This document shows positions 40,260 to 46,850 of a stretch of DNA of 46,850 bases, piece by piece. Every line of letters starts with the position of its first letter. Positions within the stretch are counted from its first letter, which is position 1. This DNA comes from Syntrophaceae bacterium (lineage in GTDB: Bacteria > Desulfobacterota > Syntrophia > Syntrophales > UBA2185): NCBI GenBank assembly GCA_003142635.1, contig PLMX01000160.1:13739-60588 (forward strand), read 5' to 3'. A program made the translations under genes and the position numbers. The notes under the pieces were generated by a model. It had not been told where the DNA came from, searched no databases, and saw only the letters and a list, made by a program, of their open reading frames with translations.

Positions 40260-41336
40260 ATGGCAGACAACGATAGCGATCAGGAAAGAACACAGCCGGC
40301 AACACCCAAAAGACGGGAAGATGCAAGAAAAAAGGGGCAGGTTGCAAAGAGCCACGAAGTTGCCTCGGTTGCGATACTGCTGGCCTGCATTACATATTTT
40401 AATTTTGACTCAACACGCCTGGTCAAGAATCTGATGGATAATCTCAGCGGGTTTCTGAGATCATCCGGGACCTTGCTTATCAATACCAATAATATTCAAT
40501 CTCTTGCCGTGAAATGGGTATATGAATTCTTCATCCTTATTGCGCCACTCCTTCTGACTGTGCTTATCGCAGCATTCTTAGCCAACTTTGTCCAGGTGGG
40601 CTTCTTCTTCTCGGCAGATGCACTCGCACCTCGGTTTTCTAAGATTGATCCGGTCAAAGGATTTAAGAGACTGTTCTCGCTGAAATCATTTGCCGAATTG
40701 ATCAAGAATATAATGAAGCTGTCTATCGTGGGTTATGTCGCGTACTTCACGGTAAAGGGCGAAGTGGACGGACTTCCTTCCCTGATGGATCGTAGTATCG
40801 GAGAGATAACAGCCTACATGGGGGTGATTTCATTCAAAATTATTTTGAGAACGTCGTGGGTGCTGGTTGTCCTGGCAGTCCTGGATTATGTGTATCAGCG
40901 CTGGGAGCACGAAAAGGGTCTGAAGATGTCAAGGCAGGAAATAAAGGATGAATTCAGACAGACGGAGGGGGATCCTCTGATAAAGGCCAGGATAAGGCGG
41001 ATTCAGAGGGACATGGCCAGGAAGAGGATGATGGCCAAGGTACCAAAGGCCGATGTTGTGATCACAAACCCTGACCACATTGCAGTGGCGCTCGAGTATG
41101 ATCAAATGAAGATGTTTGCCCCTGTCGTTGTTGCCAAGGGAGCGGGTTTTCTTGCTGAAAGAATAAGAGAGCTGGCAAGGCAAAACAATGTGCCTGTTAT
41201 CGAGAACAAGCCTTTGGCACAGGTATTGTATAAAATGGTAAAAGTAGAAGAGGCAATACCGGAAAATTTGTACAAGGCCGTAGCTGAGGTGTTAGCTTAT
41301 GTTTACGGCTTGAAGGAAAAACGGATAGCGGTGTAA
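40260..41336 (+). CDS. flhB: FlhB, flagellar export switch protein
   Basis: FlhB controls substrate switching from hook to filament through FliK. The 358-residue protein has the typical N-terminus (ERTQPATPKRREDARKKGQV), four membrane helices, the linker motif MSRQEIKDEFRQTEGDPLIK and the autocleavage domain. The cleavage motif reads N270-P271-D272-H273, aligned with N269-PTH of Salmonella, so the usual threonine is aspartate. flhA follows 6 bases later. Confidence 0.95.
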   Translation: MADNDSDQERTQPATPKRREDARKKGQVAKSHEVASVAILLACITYFNFDSTRLVKNLMDNLSGFLRSSGTLLINTNNIQSLAVKWVYEFFILIAPLLLTVLIAAFLANFVQVGFFFSADALAPRFSKIDPVKGFKRLFSLKSFAELIKNIMKLSIVGYVAYFTVKGEVDGLPSLMDRSIGEITAYMGVISFKIILRTSWVLVVLAVLDYVYQRWEHEKGLKMSRQEIKDEFRQTEGDPLIKARIRRIQRDMARKRMMAKVPKADVVITNPDHIAVALEYDQMKMFAPVVVAKGAGFLAERIRELARQNNVPVIENKPLAQVLYKMVKVEEAIPENLYKAVAEVLAYVYGLKEKRIAV

Positions 41337-41342
41337 AGCAAA

Positions 41343-43436
41343 ATGACGACTAACGCAAGGACTGATTCTATCCAAATGTGGGAAAAAAGCGGGACCGCCA
41401 TTCTGGGTATCGGCGTTATCGGTGTGCTTATAATCATGATCATACCGCTGCCGACATTCCTCCTCGACTTGCTTCTTTCATTTAATATTACCATCTCCAT
41501 TGTTATTCTGCTTATGTCAATGTATGTCCTGAGGCCTTTAGATTTATCCTCTTTCCCGTCCATCCTTCTCACGGTAACCCTGCTCAGGTTATCTCTGAAT
41601 GTGGCTTCAACGCGTTTAATTCTGCTTCGCGGCAATGAAGGAACAGCCGCCGCCGGCCAAGTCATCAAGGCCTTCGGTACTTTTGTGGTGGGTGGAAATT
41701 ATCTCGTCGGTCTCATAGTATTCTTCGTTCTCACCCTCATCAACTTTGTTGTCATTACCAAGGGTGCCACGAGAATAGCGGAAGTTGCAGCGCGGTTTAC
41801 ATTGGATGCCATGCCGGGCAAGCAGATGAGCATTGACGCGGATCTCAATGCGGGCCTCATTACAGAGGCGGATGCACGAAGGAGAAGAGCCGACACTGAA
41901 AGAGAGGCAGATTTCTATGGGGCGATGGATGGAGCAAGCAAGTTTGTCAGGGGTGATGCAATCGCAGGAATCGTCATCATCTTGATCAATATTGTAGGCG
42001 GATTGATCATCGGGGTATTACAGAAAGGCATGGACATTGCGGATGCGGCCCATACATATACTCTCCTCACCATTGGTGACGGCTTGGTAACTCAGGTACC
42101 TGCTCTTATTGTATCAACTGCCGCAGGCATGCTGGTCACGAGATCTACAGCTTCCTCCAATCTCGGTGCTGACCTTACTAGCCAGCTTTTTGTCCAACCG
42201 AAAGCTATAGCAACGGCGTCGATTATGCTCTTCATATTCGGCCTGATTCCCGGTATGCCGAAAGTTTCTTTCATGATCATTTCCCTGCTCAGCGGTTTCC
42301 TGGCATTCAACCTCTTTAGGTTAGCAAAGAAAACGGAAGTGATCAAAAAAGAAGAAGCACCGGTAGTCGCAACTCAAGAGTCTGTAGAAAGACTCTTGGC
42401 ATTGGATCTCATGGAACTTGAAGTTGGCTATGGGTTGATTTCCCTCGTAGATGCGGCTCAGGGTGGAGAACTTCTGCAGCGAATCAAGTCTCTGAGAAAG
42501 CAATTGGCTCTGGATATGGGGTTCATAATACCGGCCATCCATATTAGAGACAATCTTCAGCTTAAGCCCAACGAGTATTCGTTTCTCTTGAAAGGAGTTG
42601 AAATAGCAAGGGGCGAATTGATGCCCGGCCACTTTCTTACTATAGCTCCGGAGGGTCGAGGAACAATAATAAGGGGAGTGGAAACGAAAGAGCCGGCATT
42701 CGGTCTTCCTGCGTTCTGGTTAACTGAAAAGGAAAAGGAGAATATCCAGGCGAAGGGTCTTATAGTTGTTGATTGTGCCACTGTAGTTACCACTCATCTG
42801 ACAGAAATAATCAAATCAAATGCCGACGAGTTGCTGGGCAGGGAAGAAGTCCGAGCACTCTTGGATAATTTGGCCCTCAGTCATCCCAAGGTCGTTGAGG
42901 AACTCGTTCCCAATGTGATTCCTCTCGGAACGGTTCAGAAGGTCTTGCAGAGGCTCCTCAGGGAAAGGATCTCCATTCGCGATCTCCTTACGATACTGGA
43001 CACGCTGGCAGACTACATGGCGATTACAAAAAATGTGGATTTGTTGACCAGTTATGTGAGGCAGGCATTAGCGAGGACAATATCAAAACAGTACATGGAC
43101 GATAAAGGAAACATCTCTGTTGTAATTGTGTCACCGGAGATTGAAGATCATATCAACAATGCCATCCAACACACCGAATATGAATCGTACCTCGTCGCAG
43201 ATCCCAATTTGATACAGAGAATTGTAAATAATCTGCAGAGATTTATCAGTACATTTACGACAAGAGGACTCCATCCGATAGTCCTCTGTTCACCAAAAAC
43301 AAGAATTCATTTAAGGAAGGTATTGGAGAGGTTTTTCCCAAATATCATTATCCTTTCCCACAATGAGATCACACGCGACGTGAATATTAATTCGCTGGGC
43401 ATGGTGGAGTTGAAAAATGCAGATCAAAAGATATGA
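41343..43436 (+). CDS. flhA: FlhA, flagellar export gate protein
   Basis: FlhA is the nonameric export gate whose cytoplasmic ring receives substrates and chaperones. The 697-residue protein has an N-terminal membrane region of about eight helices and the FHIPEP signature region: SLNVASTRLILLRGNEGTAA, RFTLDAMPGKQMSIDADLNA and DARRRRADTEREADFYGAMD. A C-terminal cytoplasmic domain follows with RLLRERISIRDLLTILDTLA. Its end overlaps flhF by 20 bases. Confidence 0.96.
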   Translation: MTTNARTDSIQMWEKSGTAILGIGVIGVLIIMIIPLPTFLLDLLLSFNITISIVILLMSMYVLRPLDLSSFPSILLTVTLLRLSLNVASTRLILLRGNEGTAAAGQVIKAFGTFVVGGNYLVGLIVFFVLTLINFVVITKGATRIAEVAARFTLDAMPGKQMSIDADLNAGLITEADARRRRADTEREADFYGAMDGASKFVRGDAIAGIVIILINIVGGLIIGVLQKGMDIADAAHTYTLLTIGDGLVTQVPALIVSTAAGMLVTRSTASSNLGADLTSQLFVQPKAIATASIMLFIFGLIPGMPKVSFMIISLLSGFLAFNLFRLAKKTEVIKKEEAPVVATQESVERLLALDLMELEVGYGLISLVDAAQGGELLQRIKSLRKQLALDMGFIIPAIHIRDNLQLKPNEYSFLLKGVEIARGELMPGHFLTIAPEGRGTIIRGVETKEPAFGLPAFWLTEKEKENIQAKGLIVVDCATVVTTHLTEIIKSNADELLGREEVRALLDNLALSHPKVVEELVPNVIPLGTVQKVLQRLLRERISIRDLLTILDTLADYMAITKNVDLLTSYVRQALARTISKQYMDDKGNISVVIVSPEIEDHINNAIQHTEYESYLVADPNLIQRIVNNLQRFISTFTTRGLHPIVLCSPKTRIHLRKVLERFFPNIIILSHNEITRDVNINSLGMVELKNADQKI

Positions 43437-44550
43437 AGTGAGCAGTATTCAGGAAGCAATGAACAAGATTAGGATGGATTTGGGTGAAGAAGCCGTCATC
43501 CTGTCGACAAAAAGATTGAGGGGCGGGAAAGTGCCGCTCTTCGAGGTGACTGCTGCCAGAGACGAAAAAGAGAAGAAGGTCGATTCCCATAAGCCACGTG
43601 AGACGCATAAAAGCGGAAGCCAACGCGTGAGTGCCTCAGCCGAGATGGATATGATCAGAAACGATCTTATGGAAATGAAATCTCTTATCAGGGACATAAA
43701 AAGAGAAGATCCCATTCGTAAAGAACTCAGCCAATTAAGAGAGTATATGAACAATCTGATGAATGTCCTGGGCCATTGGGAGAAGAATTTATTTCCCGGG
43801 TTGCCATCGCAGATCTATTATCATTTGGTAGCAAATGGTATATCTCCGGAAAGGGCCTACAGGCTGGTTAATACAATAGCCAAATTAGATAATTTTGAAG
43901 ATATATGCAAATCATTGGAAAATACGATCACAAGTTCTATCCCTGTTACGGAGGGAAGGAAGAAAAGAGGTGTTATCGCCTTCGTTGGTCCCACTGGCGT
44001 CGGCAAGACGACAACCCTTGCTAAACTGGCGGCACGGTATTCAATGAATGAGAGATTAAGTGTCGGCCTTATATCGGCAGATACCTACAGGATAGCTGCA
44101 GCCGATCAACTAAAGACCTATGCAAAGATTATGGGGCTTCCTATAAAGGTGGTTTCTGAGAAAGGGGAGTTCAAAGAGGCCCTCAGCAGCTTTTCCGACA
44201 GAGACCTGATCATGGTTGATACACCGGGAAAGAGTCGCAAGGATCAAGGCTACATAGAAAAACTGCGCGATTTTCTGAGTGTCGGAGTTCCTGTGGAGAC
44301 CAATCTCCTTTTGAGTTTGACGGCAAGCAGGGAAAACATGCTGGAGGCTGCTTCCAGGTTTGACATGGTTAATTATGATAACATCATATTTACAAAAGTG
44401 GATGAAGCGACAGGCTTAGGTTCCATGTATGATGTGATAGATGAAGTTGGCAAACCAGTTTCTTATCTGACCGTTGGGCAGAATGTGCCTGATGATATAG
44501 AAGATGCCAATCCGGGCAGAATTGCGAGACTAATAATGCATCAGTCATAG
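43417..44550 (+). CDS. flhF: FlhF, SRP-type GTPase for flagellar placement
   Basis: FlhF recruits early flagellar parts, usually to the cell pole. The 377-residue protein has a basic N-terminal region (MQIKRYEVSSIQEAMNKIRM), an SRP N-like domain and the G domain with the P-loop GPTGVGKTTT (181-190), SADTYRIAAADQLKTYA, DTPGKS and TKVDEATGLGSMYDV. It overlaps flhA by 20 bases and precedes flhG, its regulator. Confidence 0.95.
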   Translation: MQIKRYEVSSIQEAMNKIRMDLGEEAVILSTKRLRGGKVPLFEVTAARDEKEKKVDSHKPRETHKSGSQRVSASAEMDMIRNDLMEMKSLIRDIKREDPIRKELSQLREYMNNLMNVLGHWEKNLFPGLPSQIYYHLVANGISPERAYRLVNTIAKLDNFEDICKSLENTITSSIPVTEGRKKRGVIAFVGPTGVGKTTTLAKLAARYSMNERLSVGLISADTYRIAAADQLKTYAKIMGLPIKVVSEKGEFKEALSSFSDRDLIMVDTPGKSRKDQGYIEKLRDFLSVGVPVETNLLLSLTASRENMLEAASRFDMVNYDNIIFTKVDEATGLGSMYDVIDEVGKPVSYLTVGQNVPDDIEDANPGRIARLIMHQS

Positions 44551-44566
44551 ACTATGGAGGATTAAA

Positions 44567-45484
44567 GTGGATCAGGCTGCGGTTCTTAGAATGATGAAGG
44601 AAACAGACAAAGGGGTTCATAAGATGGCGTCAATAATCAAGCATGAAGGCAATGTCGCCGGTGACGGAGAAAAAGAGAATATCAGGGTCATTGCAGTTAC
44701 CAGCGGAAAAGGGGGGGTTGGAAAGACGTTCATAGCGGCTAATCTTGCCTATATTATCTCGAGAATGAAGAAGAAGACTTTAATTATTGATGCAGACATG
44801 GGGCTGGCAAATATCGATGTCATCTTGGGAATATCCCCGAAATACAACATGCATCATGTTTTCCTTGGCGAGAAGTCCATGTCGGAAGTAATTGTGCCTG
44901 GCCCGGGCGGCATTAAGATCTTGCCTGCAGCTTCAGGCATCCAGGAGATGGCGGAACTCTCTAAAGGTCGGAAGCTTGCACTCATTGACGAGTTTAATGA
45001 TTTGAACGATAGTTTTGAATTTGTGTTTATCGATACGGCTGCCGGCATAACGGAAAACGTTTTATATTTTAATATGGCTGCGAAGGAGATAATTGTCGTT
45101 GTTTCACCTGAACCAACTTCCCTGACAGACGCATACGCCCTGATTAAATTGCTCTATCATGGTCGTGCCGAAAAAAGAATCTTGCTCATCGTTAATATGG
45201 TGAAAAACTCCCACGAGGCCAGGGAAGTTTTTACGAAATTAAGTAAAGCGACGGAACACTTCCTAGATCTTTCAATTGAATATCTGGGTTATATAATCTA
45301 TGATGACAAGGTGACAGAAGCGGTTAAGCAACAGAGGATGTTCACGGAAACCTACCCCTATGCGCAGGCGATTAAATGCCTATCATCAATAGCTAAGAAG
45401 ATATGCCGTGAAAGACCAGAGAAGTATAATTTCGGAAGCATAAAATTCTTTTCACGAGCCATCGTTGGTGGAGATCATGGATAG
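44567..45484 (+). CDS. flhG: FlhG (FleN/YlxH), MinD-like ATPase controlling flagellar number
   Basis: FlhG limits flagellar number and stimulates FlhF GTPase. The GTG start at 44567 is confirmed by the product: residues 2-8 are DQAAVLR, the DQAxxLR motif at the FlhG N-terminus that activates FlhF. The deviant Walker A KGGVGKT is at 48-54, and IDADMGLANIDVILG and FIDTAAGI are present. The 305 residues are followed by an 8-base overlap with fliA. In Pseudomonas FleN also restrains the sigma-54 activator FleQ, so this protein might act on the NtrC-class regulators of this window. Confidence 0.94.
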   Translation: MDQAAVLRMMKETDKGVHKMASIIKHEGNVAGDGEKENIRVIAVTSGKGGVGKTFIAANLAYIISRMKKKTLIIDADMGLANIDVILGISPKYNMHHVFLGEKSMSEVIVPGPGGIKILPAASGIQEMAELSKGRKLALIDEFNDLNDSFEFVFIDTAAGITENVLYFNMAAKEIIVVVSPEPTSLTDAYALIKLLYHGRAEKRILLIVNMVKNSHEAREVFTKLSKATEHFLDLSIEYLGYIIYDDKVTEAVKQQRMFTETYPYAQAIKCLSSIAKKICRERPEKYNFGSIKFFSRAIVGGDHG

Positions 45485-46229
45485 AAAAAGGCGTGATGAA
45501 CTCTTCATGGACGGGAAGAAACGAGATGAATTCATCATGAAATACGCTCCTCTCGTTAAAAATATAGTTGAGAGGATTTCTGCAAGGCTGCCATCGCATC
45601 TGAATGTTAAGGAAGATTTGATAAATGTGGGTGTCATTGGTTTGATCTCATCCATCGAAAAGTTTGATAAGAAAAGAAATGTGAAGTTCGAAACATATGC
45701 CAGCTTCAGAATCCGGGGTGCCGTGCTCGATGAACTGAGGGCAAGGGACTGGATGCCCCGCTCGACAAGGAATAAGCATTCAAAGTTGGAGCAATCCTTC
45801 TCTTCCCTTCAAAAGATGCTGGGGAGACCACCGGACGAGGAAGAAATGTGCCGGTATCTCAATATTTCCCTAGAGAAATACCATAAGGTTCTCGATGATG
45901 CAAAAGGGATAACACTTCTCAGCAGCGAAGACCTTCCTCCAGATTATCATGAGACTTATGAAAATTACAATTTTCTGGAAGATATAGAACAGAAGAACCC
46001 CTTTTCATTTCTTGCAACTAATGAATTGAAGGGTATATTGAAAAAGGCCATAGATGCCCTGCCGGAGAAAGAGAGATTGGTCTTATCGCTTTATTACTAT
46101 GAGGAACTGACCATGAAAGAGATAGGCAGGGTGGTGAGTCTGACAGAGTCAAGGGTCTGTCAGCTTCATACGCAGGCTATCTTGAGACTGAGAGGCACCC
46201 TTAAAGAACTCCGAGGGGTGTATTGTTGA
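45477..46229 (+). CDS. fliA: FliA, flagellar sigma factor sigma-28
   Basis: FliA directs late flagellar genes. ATG 45477 is chosen over an in-frame TTG at 45465 because GGTGGAG lies just upstream. The 250-residue protein has region 2 (YAPLVKNIVERISARLPSHL, INVGVIGLISSIEKFD, FETYASFRIRGAVLDELRA), region 3 (WMPRSTRNKHSKLEQSFSSL) and region 4 with its helix-turn-helix (YYEELTMKEIGRVVSLTESR). A matching sigma-28 promoter occurs at 16554-16580. It overlaps flhG by 8 bases. Confidence 0.95.
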   Translation: MDRKRRDELFMDGKKRDEFIMKYAPLVKNIVERISARLPSHLNVKEDLINVGVIGLISSIEKFDKKRNVKFETYASFRIRGAVLDELRARDWMPRSTRNKHSKLEQSFSSLQKMLGRPPDEEEMCRYLNISLEKYHKVLDDAKGITLLSSEDLPPDYHETYENYNFLEDIEQKNPFSFLATNELKGILKKAIDALPEKERLVLSLYYYEELTMKEIGRVVSLTESRVCQLHTQAILRLRGTLKELRGVYC

Positions 46230-46261
46230 AGTCTGTTTTGAGATGAAAGAGGTCTTTTAAT

Positions 46262-46801
46262 ATGGTGCGAAAAGTAGATCTCGATCTCTTGGAAGAACTT
46301 GATATTCCCGGGACAGAAAGCCTTCATGAGGACGGGGATACGACAGGAAGAAAGAAAGGCTGGAAATGGCTGACGAGAAAAACGCTTATCGTCACAGCCA
46401 TCCTTTTCACCTTTTCGTGTATTGTAGGTGTTTCTCTCATGGTATTCTCTGCGAGGAAAGATTCGCATATCGACTCCGAGAGAGAGCTTGTAGAAGTGAG
46501 ATCAATACCGGAGAATATAGAGACACTGGATAATTTTATAATTGACCTGAGGGACGAACACGGAAATTACAGGGTCCTTGTCTGTGATATGGCGCTTGTA
46601 ATGAATCCGGATAAGAGTATTTCGGAAAACAAATTGGATGCGAGAAAGAAGGCATATGATGCCTTAAAGAATAAAGGTAAATTTGCACTGATGTCATCAA
46701 AATCTTACAGCATCGTGAGAAAAGAGCTGCGGGATGAATTAGACCGCCTCCTCGGCGGAGGAATAAAAGAAGTATATTTTACAAAATTTATGTTACTATG
46801 A
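46262..46801 (+). CDS. Second FliL-like protein
   Basis: A 179-residue protein with one membrane helix (about 42-63: TLIVTAILFTFSCIVGVSLM) and a periplasmic FliL domain (DNFIIDLRDEHGNYRVLVCD, DALKNKGKFALMSSKSYSIV, GGIKEVYFTKFMLL). The final segment parallels KIAKVYFTEFVVQ of the first FliL (35713-36198), as does SSKSY. It follows fliA by 32 bases and is probably co-transcribed. Whether the two paralogues form a mixed ring or serve different stators cannot be read from sequence. Confidence 0.85.
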   Translation: MVRKVDLDLLEELDIPGTESLHEDGDTTGRKKGWKWLTRKTLIVTAILFTFSCIVGVSLMVFSARKDSHIDSERELVEVRSIPENIETLDNFIIDLRDEHGNYRVLVCDMALVMNPDKSISENKLDARKKAYDALKNKGKFALMSSKSYSIVRKELRDELDRLLGGGIKEVYFTKFMLL

Positions 46802-46850
46802 AGTATAGGCTCTGTGAAATTGTTTAACTGGGGTATCTACTTGACTCAAC

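Noticed and set aside
46829-46846. TGGGGTATCTACTTGAC at the window end, like the TGGTATAT promoters
   Set aside because: No choice of GG places a GC 10 bases on; it may be a decayed site, or the real one may lie beyond the window.

Overview
The window is a Gram-negative bacterial chromosome segment dominated by one large flagellar cluster. It also holds a Tol-Pal operon and several lipoproteins with clear lipoboxes, so the cell has an outer membrane. The gene order (efp-epmA, tol-pal-cpoB, ctpA with a divergent polysaccharide deacetylase, a bactofilin, FlrBC-type regulators, flgBC-fliEFGHIJ, flhBAFG-fliA) and the sigma-54 sites fit a motile member of the former Deltaproteobacteria (Desulfobacterota, perhaps Syntrophales-like). 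That placement is inference from gene content; no rRNA or other phylogenetic marker was analysed. Layout: (1) 1-1483: elongation factor P, cut by the window edge, and its lysine ligase EpmA. (2) 1658-6662: tolQ-tolR-tolA-like-tolB, then pal and cpoB. (3) 6695-12950, minus strand: a bactofilin with a small membrane protein that looks like an M23-peptidase N-terminus without the peptidase, then CtpA protease, a divergent polysaccharide deacetylase, a TPR lipoprotein and a LolA/LolB-like lipoprotein. This looks like an envelope and peptidoglycan module. (4) 13336-14508: an unusual exported protein joining a MotE/MgtE-N-like helical domain to a SPOR domain. (5) 14731-23594: regulators. On the minus strand are a FlgM-associated-like small protein and a receiver-GAF-HD-GYP protein behind a near-consensus sigma-28 promoter. 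On the plus strand are an orphan NtrC-class regulator, then a large exported TPR protein and the FlrB/FlrC-type pair. (6) 24221-31092: flgB flgC fliE fliF fliG fliH fliI fliJ and a MotE-like gene. (7) 31587-35333: fliK flgD flgE, closed by a strong terminator. (8) 35713-46801: fliL fliM fliN fliO fliP fliQ fliR flhB flhA flhF flhG fliA and a second fliL. How it works together: the window holds the C-ring, MS-ring, export apparatus, hook and hook-length control, polar placement genes (flhF, flhG), the flagellar sigma factor, and two sigma-54 activators. Four GG-N10-GC sigma-54 promoters with nearly the same sequence stand before the TPR-flrB-flrC unit, flgB, fliK and fliL. This allows a Vibrio/Pseudomonas-like cascade to be read directly: orphan NtrC-class regulator, then TPR-FlrBC, then basal body and hook, then FliA, then sigma-28 genes. 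Flagellin, motAB, rod and P/L-ring genes and hook-associated proteins are not in the window. No tRNA, rRNA, CRISPR array or insertion sequence was recognised. Traces of decay include a broken PIN-like gene before flgB.
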